Below, one piece after another: positions 33,941 to 45,673 of a stretch of DNA of 64,000 nucleotides. The stretch comes from Fallopia convolvulus. Its lineage: Eukaryota; Streptophyta; Magnoliopsida; Caryophyllales; Polygonaceae. The notes under the pieces were generated by a model, which was given only the letters and a program-made list of their open reading frames with translations, searched no databases and was not told the DNA's origin. Made by a program: the position numbers and the translations under genes. Position 1 is the first letter of the stretch; each line of letters opens with the position of its first letter. Where the stretch lies: positions 14,313,434 through 14,377,433 of the forward strand of contig OZ024735.1 in NCBI GenBank assembly GCA_964016875.1. The letters run 5' to 3'.

Positions 33941-34115
33941 TGAATGATGCAATGAAGCCAGCCATGTCTCATACCGACGTCGATGAGTTGATTCGAGTGC
34001 CTTCTGACCGACCAATCACAAGGACTCGAGCTAAAAAAATTGCTCAAGGCACAACAACAATCTTAGTTCGATTGGCAGCTGTTATTGAAGAGCCAATCAA
34101 GACAAGATGGGTCTC
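33941..34115 (+). repeat. Left part of LTR C, with a coding tail
   Basis: An open frame with PITRTRAKKI, a phrase found near the ends of plant gypsy polyproteins, runs up to the insertion of element F and resumes at 44682, closing soon after. With the primer site at 45674 this is best read as one LTR of a chromovirus-like element, split by F. The start (TGAATGATGC) is a guess. Confidence 0.45.
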
Positions 34116-35572
34116 TGTTGAGGAGGGTTTCTTGACAACAAATAAATTTATAAGTCAAGACCCCGCTGAGTATAGAGAAGTCAGGATTGTTCCACGGGAA
34201 GCACGGTTGTTTGTCTATCAACTACTAAAAAAATAAAACAAAGCAAAACAAAACAAAACACCCTACGACTAACCTCGTTAACGACTTTGCTAGGGTCGTT
34301 AACGAACCTGGAAAAACTACGAACACAAATTAACGACCTAAAACACAGGTTTGGTACCGAGGCAACTAACTCGATAACGAATATAACGTATGCAAACTCA
34401 ATTAAGAATGAAAATCTAGGACAAGGGTTACCACAACATAGTCATGCATATAAACTCATAAGAAGATAAAGATCATGCCTTTAAAATAGATAAATTCATC
34501 AACTTTCGCTGACTAGCAAGCAAATCAATCAATTCTCATAAATTAATTCACTCAATCACTTGTTTCGGATCCAAAGCTCGAAACTTTCGTAATCGAACAA
34601 TATCAACCTTGAAGTCAACAACTTTCTCTTTCGATCAAATTGCAAACTCAAATTACCTCGACTATCGTCTAAGCATAAACACACAAGCAATCTAAAAACA
34701 GATAAAAGGCATTCAAAACATCAACTCACTCATCAAACATGCATAACTATGTCGGGTTTCAACCCTGACCCTATATAAGAAAACTAGTCACTACTCATAG
34801 TAATAAAGCAAACAACTTTAACAAGAGAAAACATTGAAAACAAAACAAACTTACTTAAAATTAATAAGAAAAATATCGTCTTATAATATCCTTGAAGAAA
34901 CCGAAAACACAGAACAAAACCCCAAGCAAATCCAACTAACGACCCTAGCTCTTCTCTCGAACGAACCAGCTCATTATTCTTCTCCACTCTTCTCTCGTCA
35001 ATTCGGCTCTCCAAAAAGAAATAAAACTCGTCCTCTCCTTCTAGGCTAGAAAGAAGGGTATTTATACTAAGAAAGCTATCTATTAAAAAGCCTAAGAGAT
35101 AAGAACTTACTCTAAAAAGATAACAAGATATAAGATATAAGATATAACAACCCTAAAATCATTTAAAACTCTACCGACACGGAACCATCGTTAACGACCT
35201 CCGCTCAGGGTCGGTAGGAATCACAAAATCCATCAGAAAATTCTATCTTTATGCCTCGTTAACGACCCTTCACAAGTTCGTTAACGAGCATGTTGTTTGG
35301 CTTTTCTTCAACTCTTCTTCACTTAAAGCTTGGACTTCGACCTCCTTATCTTCATATTCCTCCGACCTCCACCACAACACTCTAATTCAGCTCAAAAATC
35401 GCTCTTTGCTGCTCAAAACCTACAAAAAGACACAAAACGAAGTAGCTTCCATACTTTTCACAAAATATGCAAACTTATCCAAAAACACACAAAACTAACT
35501 CTAGAAACTACTAAAACTAAACCTAAACAAACTAAGAAACACACTAAAACTAGACTAAAAACACGAACATCA
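34116..35572 (-). repeat. 3' LTR of element F
   Basis: TGTTGAGGAGGG to CGAACATCA on the plus strand, nearly the same as 43219-44676. Palindrome pairs lie at 34275/34296 and 35256/35278, with a single copy at 35188. It includes a minus-strand TATA-like stretch near 35052 (GTATAAATACCC). Confidence 0.9.
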
Positions 35573-35759
35573 AAAAGACACAAAAAGCTCCTTTCCGCTC
35601 AAAAACCTACAAAAAGACACAAAACGGAGTAGCTTCCATACTCTTCATAAAATATGCAAACTTATCCAAAAACACACAAAATTAACTATAAAACCTACTA
35701 AAACTAAACTAAACAACCTAAGAAAGACACCTAAAACTAGACCAAAAACACGAACATCA
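35573..35759 (-). repeat. Extra LTR-start piece, G type, next to the 3' LTR of F
   Basis: 187 bases that match the LTR G end at about 49385-49560 nearly base for base and not the F LTR. It lies between the internal 3' region and the F LTR, so the element has a partial second U3. See the finding on this. Confidence 0.85.
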
Positions 35760-37524
35760 AAATACCCCATACTTAAGCTTGCTTGTCCTCAAGCAATCAC
35801 TATACAATAACCAAAACCAAACAATCATGCTCATCAAGTAATAGCCATCATTTGTAAAAGCGACATCACAACATAGCAGAAAATAGCAAATGACTATTAA
35901 CGTCATCACACATATATAAGCACTAATAAACATAAGCAAATACAATCCAACCTCACCAAGGATATGTGTTTCTCTCAACTTTCAAGTGTTTGGGTTTATA
36001 AATTCAATCTCTCAACTCAATCTTATATGCAAAAACTCATATAAATTGGAACTTATATCACCAAACTCTCCACCTAAGATTTGTCAAAACAAGCAAAATC
36101 ATCAAGAGAAATTAGGCTTAATGAAAAACTTCATAGAAGCTTCCATTCGGCCGGGTTGTAATGGGGCTTAGTAATAACAAATAGGCGTGGAAAATTTTGG
36201 CTATGTGGTGATAATAATATCCGGGAATCATAGACTCCTAAAAACTCACATATCTCACCAAAACTATTCATAAAGACAATAATACCAAACTCACTCTTCT
36301 TTAAGCACTTTTTCTTTCACTCACCCAACATATCCTAAAAAGTTTCATAAAACAACTCAAAAGAATCTCTGGCTTATCTTTTAAACACAAATGCACATCT
36401 TACTTTTCTAATTTCTCTTTTCATATTTCTTTCAGCTCTATTTTCATTTTTTTCTCTTCTCGAGCAGCCTCGTTAATGAACCAGCTAGGTCGTTAACGAG
36501 CTTCATCGTGTACCCATTCTCTCTTTCTTTTCTTTCTTCAACAACAACTTTCTTTTGTGCATCCTTTCTTACCAAGAGATCTTTCTTTTACAAATCAAAC
36601 ACAAGAGACTTCCAATCTACCCTTCCCAAAAATCCTTAATTTCGAACCAATCTCATCTTTTTTTACTCAACAAAACAAACCTCTCCAAATCTAAGTCCTA
36701 ATCCTCGGATAGGGTCAAGCTTCATTGGCTAGGGAACAATTTTGTGGAGCTAAAAAAAAGCTTCAGGCTCAAACTGGCTTCAAAAAGAAGGATCATGATA
36801 AGGTGGATATGGATTAACAAGGCTTATGAAAATAAGTTCTCTATCATATGATTTCACATGCAATGAACTAAAAATCTCATATAGGTCTCAAGAAATAGAT
36901 AACCATCACAATTCCAAGAGATAATATGCATAAAGAGAGTAAAATCACACTAGAAAAGAAGAGGGATTTTTGATGTTCTCCCTATAAGGCCAAAAAAATA
37001 ACTCACAAGGCAAATTTTTGTTGGATTGCATCACTTATGCTGCAAAGTATACATGCTCAATTTCATCAAATGCTATTCCTCTATAAAAAACAACTTCACA
37101 TCAAGAATCAGGCTATACTATCAAAGACATGCTTGCAAGGAATTATATGATCATGCTAGCAACCACTATCATAGAACCATAAGAAAAGGGTATCTATCCA
37201 TTCTAAAAACTCTCCTTTTTTTTAAATTTTCAATTTTTTTCAATTTTTTTGTGAATTTTTTTATAAAGCAAAGAACTACTAAAAACACACAAGACAAAAC
37301 AAACAAACAAAAGAACTACTAAAAACACACAAGATAAAACAAACAAACAAGACACAAGTTTTCTACCCTTTCCCACCCCATACTTAAAATTACAGTGTCC
37401 CCACTATAATAAAAGTAAGCAGAAGAAAAGAATAGAAAAGAAAAAGAAAAAGAAAGAAAAACTTACAAGATCTTTGAAGCAGAAAAAGAACAACTCTCAA
37501 ACTAAATCAGCGCCCTGGTGGTGG
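35760..37524 (-). other. 3' non-coding region of element F
   Basis: Homologous to 49561-51400 in element E and, more loosely, to 54032-55600 in element N. It shares blocks such as CGGCCGGGTTGTAATGGGG and GGATAGGGTCAAGCTT. The purine-rich AAGTATGGGGTATTTT next to the LTR is the likely polypurine tract. No long reading frame is conserved among copies. Confidence 0.75.
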
Positions 37525-37527
37525 GAA

Positions 37528-39060
37528 CTATTCCTTGAAGTTCCTCATAAAGTCATACATTGTCCTCCAGCGCTCCGCATCATCCGCCTCTCTCTGTTGA
37601 TGCCTCGCATCATCTAACGCCATGCGAGTAGAATAGACACTCTCCCACCTATCCATCCTCTGGTGGATGTGTGTCTGTTGAAGGTTAAGCTGCTGCATTT
37701 GAGACGAAAGATCTTCGGCCCATGGCGGTGGGATACCCGATCCAATGTAAGCGGGCTGAGGTGGTGGTTGATAGTGGTTGTGAGGCTGGAAGTGGTCTTG
37801 AAAAATTACCGGATTATAAGGCATAAGACCATAAGAATGTGGCTCGGCAGGTGGCGATGAGGGGTCGTTACCGAAGCTGTGTGCCTCGATAGTAGCCTCG
37901 AAGTGGTCGTTAACGACCCTGGTGGGCTCATTAATGAAGATGTTGTTGCCCAGAATCTCAGTGTCGAGGTCATCTTCCTCGATATCGAGCTCTTCCGTGC
38001 CCGCCTCTATAGCTGCCTCAGTCTCATCATCGTCTTCGTCCATAGCTTCTCCCTCCCTCTCAAATCGTGTCTCACACGGTCTCAACAATAGCTCATCTTG
38101 TGGCTTGGGCTCTAATGGGAACGCATGACCCGTCCATGACTCGTACCAGTTTGGTACGTATAGCAGCTCCAGATTGGCCAAGGTGGGTATGACATCTCGG
38201 CCTTGAACTTTGGTAGTATACCCTCCCTCAATTTGAGTAAAAATGTTGGAGCTAAACCAGTAGTTCCTGTTGAGCAATTGGGCGTGGGACGGTGTGTAGA
38301 GGGAGAGATTGACTCCAAGATTGGTTGCCAAGAGACTAACCAAATTCCCGCACCACAATTCCTTTGACTTGATCCCTTGCTTCTCCACATATTGTAGCCA
38401 TTCATACCCCAAGTTCAATGGGGCGGGATCCTCAAAGAGTATGGTTTAGAGGCATGCAGCTTCCATCCTTGTTGGCCTGTTCAACTCTTTCTTGGGCCAA
38501 AAAGTAGCAGCGAGGACTCGGAGAATGATCTGGAAAATGGGGTTGATGATGCTTGCCCCGAAAAGTGCTGCAGCGGAAGGCTCTACTTCCCCGGTGATAT
38601 AGCTCCAAGTCCTTGTCACCTTGTAGTCCTTGATGTTGTAGTCCCGAGAAGGATTAGGGAGCTCGAGAATACCATTGAACTCTACCATGGTGTACTCGTG
38701 ACTGACGTTGCCGAGATTGAATCTAATCCGTCCTGCTGAAGTCTTTGTCGAGAATTTTGTCTCAAGAGTAGCCAGGAACTCAGAAGTGAGAGCCGAGAAG
38801 TGCGGTACCTCTTCCTTCTTCAACAAGTGAGGCACGCCAAGAATAGTAAAGTCCTCTTTGACATCATCATAAAGCCTCATTGCCTTAGCACTCGACCTCG
38901 AGAACCACCTAGTGTAGTGGTCCTTGTCTAATATGGCATTGAATCGGTCGGATTGTGCTTGGGTGCGCAAAATCACATTGTCCATGCGCGGAGGAGAGGG
39001 GGACCGTTGAGTCCTCTTCTTCTTGTCGGCTCTAGTTGCAGCTCGGCTAGAACTTGCCAT
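37528..39060 (-). pseudogene. ATHILA ORF-1-like gene of element F, one in-frame stop
   Basis: A single frame of 510 codons with one stop at 38446-38448; the equivalent place in element E reads through. The N-terminal half resembles the ATHILA ORF-1 family (PF03078), with FNGILELP and INPIFQIILRVLAATFWPKK blocks like that family's conserved core. The C-terminal half is acidic, then Pro/Gln/His-rich, with VNDP-type words encoded by the palindromes. In Athila elements this kind of ORF lies downstream of pol, where some have called it env-like; its function is unknown. I see no signal peptide or membrane segment. Confidence 0.75.
37865..37988. repeat. Palindrome array in ATHILA ORF-1 of F
   Basis: Cores at 37865 (TCGTTACCGA), 37886 (diverged), 37907 (TCGTTAACGA) and 37928 (TCATTAATGA) are exactly 21 bp apart. 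A second pair, at 37958 and 37979 (TCGATATCGA), is also 21 bp apart. Confidence 0.85.
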
Positions 39061-40265
39061 ATCGACCTACAAAAATATGAATTAACAAAGATAAGATCCA
39101 TACAATTCAATAGAAAAGAGACCACATACTTGGTTTCAAAATTGCTCTCGAAGTGCTTCGTTAACGACCCAACTGGGGTCGGTAACGAGCCTGGACTTGT
39201 GTTTTGGACTAGGAAATTTGCAGGGTCGTTAACGAGCATGGACAGGTCGTTAACGAGCTTGATCGAGAACCAGTCGCGGTTTCCGAGTGCTAAATACTCT
39301 AAAATTTTGCAATAAATCAAGCATGCATCAAACACAATCCTACATAAGACACACAATCAGGTATATGCACCCCATACTTGCTCGATTACCCATCCCGAAC
39401 ATGCCAAAATTGCCCAAAAATTCATGATGAAGATCACTCAATTCTAGAACAAGGTAATTCATGCTTTTCCAAATCAAATTTCAATGGAAAATCAAGCAAG
39501 AACAAACCAATATATATCAAGATCAACCACCAATGTATGAAGCGATAAAATCATTGAGCGATAATAGACATGCAATTCAACTACTTCAAACAAGACCAAG
39601 ATATGAAACTCTTACCCCTAAAATCATAAATCTTGCAAATAGAGAGTTAGTGTTTAGAAATCATACCATTGGATCGCAAAATTGAAGAACAAGATTGAAA
39701 TTGGGAGTGGTTAACGAGCTTGATTTCTCGCCGGTAACGAATGCAAGGGTGGTAGGTTCGTTAACGGGGTAAAATTCCGGGGGTAGGGCGGTGGTGCGAA
39801 ATCCGATCGGTGGTGAGGAAAACCGGTAGGATTTTGAGAGATTTGGGCTTTGGATTGAGAATTTGAGAGTGGGATTTTGGGAATTTTGGAAGGGTTTTTA
39901 TGGGAGAGGGCTAGAGGTAGGGGAAGAGGGTAAAAGGCGGCACAAGTAAAAGATATAGGATAGATTAGGTTAAAAATACTTACCTGCCCGTTTCCTTTTT
40001 CAGGTCGCCGAACTGGGTCGTTAACGACCCTGGGTGAGGTCGTTAACGAGCCTGCGTATCCTCTTTCCAATGGTTTTCGAGCCCAACTCCTGTTTCAGGT
40101 TAGCCTAAAAACAATTCTACCTTGCTACCTTAAAAACTACTAAAAAACTCAAAAGAAAGCTAGGAAAAAGATCTAAAAAGAAAGGAAAATCTAAACTATA
40201 CTAAAACCGGGTTGCCTTCCGTAAGCGCTATTTTTAACGTCGTCAGCCCGACGTACTTACCTTGC
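39061..40265 (-). other. Non-coding stretch between protease and ORF-1 in F
   Basis: Begins (minus strand) with the block GCTGACGACGTTAAAAATAG and GCGCTTACGGAAGGCAACCC, which in Athila elements lies just after the pol stop. It could hold a promoter or leader for ORF-1. Palindromes lie at 39158/39179, 39226/39247 and 40018/40040. A minus frame at 39711-40070 is open but not conserved. Confidence 0.6.
40018..40049. repeat. Palindrome pair forming a larger inverted repeat
   Basis: GGGTCGTTAACGACCC around 40018 is a perfect 16 bp palindrome; a second TCGTTAACGA starts 22 bp on at 40040. Confidence 0.88.
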
Positions 40266-41255
40266 TCAAGGTGGTTCTCTTGCAGCTAGGTCGGGGTTTT
40301 GAGGGACCCCATACTTAGCTTTGTAAACATTATCAGCTCTTGTCACTAAATTTGGTCCTCTATCTTCTAATAATATGCCCGGTATTCCTACACAAGGGTT
40401 AGTGAAATCCGAAAACCATGGGGGTTTGGACTCCTCTATTGCATAAATGGCGGGGTACGGTGTAGGAACAAAATATGGAGAAGAATTATAACCAGTAATA
40501 GTGAATTCATGGTTAGAGTACTCACCTTGATTTATTGGAAAAGATGTTGACATTGAGGTCGTTGGAGCCGTTACCGATCTTGTGCTAACGATTCCTTCAT
40601 TGTAGCTTTGCATGAGGGACTCGGTAATGGGCCAAAGAGGGTCGGTAGGCATCTGTGTGAAATTCTCGTCTTCTTTACTAATTGGAGGAGGGTCGTTAGG
40701 AACAGCTATGTCGAGCTTTGGCTGGGTCAACTCAATCTGTGCAGCCGCGGTTGGGTCATTAGCGTTCTGGTCGAGGCTGAGTTTCACACGTTCCTCTCCA
40801 ATATCAAAAGTGAGGAGTCCTTTCCGCACGTCTACCCTAGCACCTGTTGTAGCTAGGAATGGCCTGCCTAAGATAATGGGGACTTGAGGGTCTTCAAGCA
40901 TGTCGAGAACGATAAAATCATTTGGAATGAAAAATTTCCCAACTTGAATGGGATAATCGTCCACGACTCTTGTAGCTTTTACGCTTGATTTGTCTGCCAT
41001 GTAGAGATTCATGTCTACATGCTCCAATGGTCCCATGTTTGCTTTTGACCAGAATGAAAGAGGAAGCAAACTAGCACTGGCTCCCAAATCACATAAAGCC
41101 TTGAATTTGTGGTTGCCTATGCCAATTGTTATGGCAAATCTCCTTGGGTCGCCTAGTTTCTCTGGTAGAGCAATGGACCAGACTTCATCTTGCAACTCTG
41201 TAATGGGTTGTTTCCTGCTAAGAATATCTTTCAAGAATTTTGTGTAATCCGGCAT
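40266..41255 (-). CDS. Athila-like aspartic protease of element F
   Basis: A 329-codon frame. The retropepsin site ALCDLGASASLLPLSFW is near residues 55-72, followed by the VGKFFIPNDFIVLDM block and IILGRPFLATTGARVDV, all typical of Athila protease. It would process Gag and its own polyprotein. A TAG stop separates it from the upstream part; element E has a GAG codon at that place, so the stop is a recent change. The protein ends without any RT: after a 130-residue tail it stops just before the conserved post-pol block. Confidence 0.85.
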   Translation of the reverse strand: MPDYTKFLKDILSRKQPITELQDEVWSIALPEKLGDPRRFAITIGIGNHKFKALCDLGASASLLPLSFWSKANMGPLEHVDMNLYMADKSSVKATRVVDDYPIQVGKFFIPNDFIVLDMLEDPQVPIILGRPFLATTGARVDVRKGLLTFDIGEERVKLSLDQNANDPTAAAQIELTQPKLDIAVPNDPPPISKEDENFTQMPTDPLWPITESLMQSYNEGIVSTRSVTAPTTSMSTSFPINQGEYSNHEFTITGYNSSPYFVPTPYPAIYAIEESKPPWFSDFTNPCVGIPGILLEDRGPNLVTRADNVYKAKYGVPQNPDLAAREPP

Positions 41256-41267
41256 TTCGCTTAGGGC

Positions 41268-41744
41268 CTAAGCGAATGGGATAGAAATATTTATGCCCGC
41301 GAGAATCTTTACGTAACGCTTGAACTTACTCTCTGTAGAGTCCTTAGACTTCTTAGTAGGAAAAGGAAGAGACTTCACTATTCTCGAAACCAATTCGGGC
41401 TCGAGAGGTGATGCTACCGGGTCGACAATAGGGTCGATTGGTGTTCTCGAAGGATCGTTACCGACCTTGGAAGGGTCGTTAACGAGCCTGGGATTGGGAG
41501 AGGAGTTCGTAATAGGAAACTTACCTGGGTTGGGGTCGTTAACGACCCTGGGAGCATCGTCACCATGGTATGCAGGTTCGATAACGACTCTCTCTGGATC
41601 GTTATCGAGCTGAGCCGTGGCTTCCTCATCAGTTGTGGGGCTCATCTCCTTAGCTTGGACACGCTCCGGTAACGTCTTTGCGCTCCTAAGGTGCACCGCT
41701 GCTATTAGTCGACATTCTTCTTCCACACATCGAACTCTCCCCAT
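41268..41744 (-). pseudogene. gag-protease linker of element F with VNDP repeats
   Basis: Frame linking gag to protease. It contains repeated words VNDP and GNDP, each encoded by a TCGTTAACGA-type palindrome (pairs at 41455/41476, 41536/41557, 41578/41599). Compared with element E, about 80 bases are missing at the gag end (near 41705), which breaks the frame. Confidence 0.7.
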
Positions 41745-43117
41745 TGTTTTAATTGGTTGTTAAGGTTGGCTTGAACTTCGTTAACCTTGTTATTGACTCC
41801 GTTAATGCCTTCCTGCAACCCTTGTACCCATGATGGTGGTTCTTGATAGCCCGGAGGTCGATATGGTGCAGGTCTTCTATCCGGTGGAGGCGCTGCATAG
41901 TTAGAATTCGGATTTTGATTGCCCCACGTTGGATAATTGTTTGACCTGCCAAAATTACTAGGATGGTTCCTGTATGGGCCTCTCATATAGTTCACTTCAG
42001 CATATGTCTCAGCGGCTCTTACATGCTCAATGTTAGTGCAAGCAGAGGTACTATGGGCAGAAGAGCCACATTCTTGACAAGATTGAGAGGATTTTAGAAA
42101 ACTTACCTGCTTCTTCAAGCGGTTGACCTCGTCTTGCAAAAATTGATTTTTGTCATCTGGGTCAACATCTTCTTTGTTAGGCATGTAGAGACGCCTCTGG
42201 GGATGGGGTGATTGCTGGGTACCATACATGACATCATAGTTAGAAAGACTGTCCAACAATTCCCATGCAGCGGTGGGATCCATCTCTATAAAACCGCACG
42301 CTGTAGGCGTGTTGATGCGGTTCTTCGTCTCTACATTAATACACTGGAAAAAGATTTCTTGGAGCACATATAAAGGTTGCCCATGAGTAGGGCATTGTCT
42401 AAGCATCTCTTTAAATCTTTCCCATGTCTCTACAAAGGTCTCATTAGGCAGCTGGTGATAGGAGGTGATGCGTTTCCTCAACTCCGTTGTCTTGGCAGGA
42501 GGGAAAAACTTTGTAAGAAATTGATCATACAAAGCCTTCCAAGTCCTGATAGACTTAGGAGGTAAGCTCTCCAACCAGCTCAGGGCCTTTCCAGTAAGAG
42601 ACCACCTAAAAGCTTTTAACAGAACATATTGTTTGGCATTCCTCGGATAGACACCTTCAGCAGCTATAGTGTCACATAAATCAAGAAAGTTTCTAATATG
42701 TTCCATAGGGCACTCAGTAGGTTTCCCTTCAAACTGAGCCCTTTTAATCAAGGATATAAATTGAGACTTAATCTCAAAAGTCTTCTCTATCTCTGGAAGC
42801 ACAATTGTAGACTCCGGCACCCTCAGTTCTGGATGCATGTATTGTTTGGCATTCCTCGGATAGGCATTCAGCTCTTCCTGTAAATGAGTATTGTTAACTC
42901 GTTGACGTTCAGCCTCAACAGTAGTGGCATCTCTATCAGCTTGTAGCTCCTCCATCCGCTTCTGGAGGACTTCCATCTGTCGAGCTATCTCTTCCTGTGT
43001 AGCCATGGCTCTGTTTTCTCTACGTCTACAGTGTAGGGAACGTTCAGGTTCTGAATAATAACCGGTGTTGTCAAATTTAAGCCTACGACGTCTAGATGGC
43101 ATACGTTGAGAAAACAA
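41705..43117 (-). CDS. Athila-like Gag protein of element F
   Basis: A 470-codon frame. The middle is the retrotransposon gag domain (WLESLPPKSI, FLTKFFPPAKT, ETWERFKEMLRQCPTHG) and near the C-terminus comes a Cys-rich stretch (CQECGSSAHSTSAC) like a zinc knuckle. It should assemble the particle. The N-terminal Met (43117) lies 80 bases past the primer site. Compared with elements E and G, a YPRNAKQ block appears twice, because about 20 bases from the 5' part were copied into about 42629-42650. Confidence 0.85.
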   Translation of the reverse strand: MFSQRMPSRRRRLKFDNTGYYSEPERSLHCRRRENRAMATQEEIARQMEVLQKRMEELQADRDATTVEAERQRVNNTHLQEELNAYPRNAKQYMHPELRVPESTIVLPEIEKTFEIKSQFISLIKRAQFEGKPTECPMEHIRNFLDLCDTIAAEGVYPRNAKQYVLLKAFRWSLTGKALSWLESLPPKSIRTWKALYDQFLTKFFPPAKTTELRKRITSYHQLPNETFVETWERFKEMLRQCPTHGQPLYVLQEIFFQCINVETKNRINTPTACGFIEMDPTAAWELLDSLSNYDVMYGTQQSPHPQRRLYMPNKEDVDPDDKNQFLQDEVNRLKKQVSFLKSSQSCQECGSSAHSTSACTNIEHVRAAETYAEVNYMRGPYRNHPSNFGRSNNYPTWGNQNPNSNYAAPPPDRRPAPYRPPGYQEPPSWVQGLQEGINGVNNKVNEVQANLNNQLKQWGEFDVWKKNVD

Positions 43118-43196
43118 ACAAAGAAAACGAAATTAAAACAAAAAAACGGGGTCGGGCTATTCCCAGACCCACAGATAAACAAACAAACACTATTGC

Positions 43197-43216
43197 TTCC
43201 CCGACAACGGCGCCAA
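43197..43216 (-). promoter_or_regulatory. Primer binding site of element F
   Basis: Minus strand TTGGCGCCGTTGTCGGGGAA, two bases past the LTR end. This is the usual Athila/Tat-type site, said to pair with tRNA-Asp. Confidence 0.88.
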
Positions 43217-43218
43217 TT

Positions 43219-44676
43219 TGTTAAGGAGGGTTTCTTGACAACAAATAAATTTATAAGTCAAGACCCCGCTGAGTATGGCGAAGTCAGGATCGTTCCACGG
43301 GAAGCACGATTGTTTGTCTATCAACTACTAAAAAAAATAAAACAAAGCAAAACAAAACAAAACACGCTACGACTAACCTCGTTAACGACTTTTTCAGGGT
43401 CGTTAACGAACCTGGAAAAACTACGAACACAAATTAACGACCTAAAACACAGGTTCGGTACCGAGGCAACTAACTCGATAACGAATATAACGTATGCAAA
43501 CTCAATTAAGAATGAAAATCTAGGACAAGGGTTACCACAACATAGTCATGCATATAAACTCATAAGAAGATAAAGATCATGCCTTTAAAATAGATAAATT
43601 TATCAACTTTCGCTGACTAGCAAGCAAATCAATCAATTCTCATAAATTAATTCACTCAATCACTTGTTTTGGATCCAAAGCTCGAAACTTTCGTAATCGA
43701 ACAATGTCAACCTTGAAGTCAAAAACTTTCTCTTTCGATCAAATTGCAAACTCAAATTACCTCGACTATCGTCTAAGCATAAACACACAAGCAATCTAAA
43801 AACAGATAAAAGGCATTCAAAACATCAACTCACTCATCAAACATGCATAACTATGTCGGGTTTCAACCCTGACCCTAGATAAGAAAACTACTCACTACTC
43901 ATAGTAATAAAGCAAACAACTTTAACAAGAGAAAACATTGAAAACAAAACAAACTTACTTAAAATTAATAAGAAAAATATCGTCTTACAATATCCTTGAA
44001 GAAACCGAAAACACAGAACAAAACCCCAAGCAAATCCAACTAACGACCCTAGCTCTTCTCTCGAATGAACCAGCTCGTTATTCTTCTCCACTCTTCTCTC
44101 GTCAATTCGGCTCTCCAAAAAGAAATAAAACTCGTCCTCTCCTTCTAGGCTAGAAAGAAGGGTATTTATACTAAGAAAGCTATCTATTAAAAAGCCTAAA
44201 AGATAAAAACTTACTCTAAAATGATAACAAGATATAAGATATAAGATATAACAACCCTAAAATCATTTAAAACTCTACCGACACGGAATCATCGTTAACG
44301 ACCTCCGCACAGGGTCGGTAGGAATCACAAAATCCATCAGAAAGTTCTATCTTTATGCCTCGTTAACGACCCTTCACATGTTCGTTAACGAGCCTGTTGT
44401 TTGGCTTTTCTTCAACTTTTCTTCACTTAAAGCTTGGACTTCGACCTCCTTATCTTCATATTCCTCCGACCTCCATCACAACACTCCAGTTCAGCTCAAA
44501 AATCGCTCTTTCTTGCTCAAAACCTACAAAAAGACACAAAACGGAGTAGTTTCCATACTTTTCACAAAATATGCAAACTTATCCAAAAACACACAAAACT
44601 AACTCTAGAAACTACTAAAACTAAACCTAAAAAAACTAAGAAACACACTAAAACTAGACTAAAAATATGAATATCA
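43219..44676 (-). repeat. 5' LTR of element F
   Basis: 1458 bp, TGTTAAGGAGGG to GAATATCA on the plus strand. Few mismatches to the 3' LTR at 34116-35572. Confidence 0.9.
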
Positions 44677-44681
44677 GTCTC

Positions 44682-45671
44682 GTGCATTCGTCATCAACTA
44701 AGGCCGGATTCAATGGATTAACTATATGGGCCGAAATTCACACTATTTCCTTATTTAGAAACATGTATTAGCTTGTCTCACTTTAGGGCTGAATTTAGTA
44801 AGTGACCGGGTGAGATAAGTTGTTACATGGGTCAAAGTCAACCCTTTGACTTGACCAATCTAAGTAGAGAAAATATTAGCTTTATTATTTTTATTATAGG
44901 CGTGTTATTAATTTAAATAATGAAGAGAAATCAGCTATATGCATATTGTTAGTAGTGGATATTCTCTCTCCTATGTTTTTATTATCTTTTAGATATTTTG
45001 AGTTTGTTATGATATTTTCTTAAATAAATAAATCAGCCATGATTTATTTAATTTAAGGGAATCTAGTTTGTTATAGGTCTAGATATTTTATTACATCTTG
45101 GGAAGCAAGACATGGGGCTTATTTCTATCTATTAGGGCCGACCACATGTATGCCTTGCTCTCCAAGGAAGACTCTTGTATTCTACTATTTATACTTTGCA
45201 ATTTCATTAATGAAAAATCAGCTTGAGAGAGATTAAACCCAATTGGTTTAATCTATCTCTTGGGCCAATTAAACACACGTGTGGAGCTTATTATTTGCAG
45301 CCACGATCGATCATCATTGCATCATTCGAACTTCATTCTTCTCTCAATCGAAATTCTTTTGTGGTTGTTTAAGTTCGATTCATTGATTTAATCAATAGAG
45401 ATTGTTCTAGAATTGATTGTTAAAGATCGTTCTAGTTAATCAATCAGATTTAGCGTTAGATCCAATCTGATTGAACTATCAAAATTGAATCTTTCAATTT
45501 ATCAAACTCGTGTCTTTCTCCATTCGTTCGCTTCAGTTTTCGTTACTTGCCGTGCAAGTTTCTCATCGTTTAAGCAATTTCAGGACTGAAATCACATTAC
45601 AAGGCAAGATCGGGGCTTTTGTGGGTCATATACGATATTTCTAAGGAGGATTCTGAGGCAGTCACGTATCA
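44682..45671 (+). repeat. Right part of LTR C
   Basis: Continues LTR C after element F. Contains the end of the tail frame, a promoter-like stretch and an ACTATTTATACTTTGC block near 45185, and ends just before a primer site. Together with 33941-34115 the LTR would be about 1.2 kb. Confidence 0.55.
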
Positions 45672-45673
45672 AG

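Larger units (their letters stand above)
34116..44676 (-). mobile_element. Element F: complete non-autonomous Athila-like retrotransposon
   Basis: A 10.6 kb element with 5 bp target duplication GTCTC (34111-34115 and 44677-44681). In minus order: 5' LTR 44676-43219, primer site, gag, protease, a 1.2 kb non-coding part, ATHILA ORF-1, a long 3' region, an extra LTR piece (35759-35573) and 3' LTR 35572-34116. No reverse transcriptase, RNase H or integrase is present, so it needs another element for movement. The two LTRs are nearly the same, with fewer differences than the LTR pair of element N, so F looks younger. It is inserted in LTR C. Confidence 0.9.

Noticed and set aside
37528..39060. Calling ORF-1 of F an envelope glycoprotein
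   Set aside because: No signal peptide, membrane segment or cysteine pattern is visible. Its similarity is to ATHILA ORF-1, whose function is not known.
39711..40070. Open minus frame of 119 codons between protease and ORF-1 in F
   Set aside because: The matching stretch in E is not kept as a frame. More likely leader sequence.
41455..41608. Explaining the 21 bp step as only a seven-codon protein repeat (VNDP words)
   Set aside because: The same step occurs in LTRs and leaders that are not translated, and some steps are 20 or 22.
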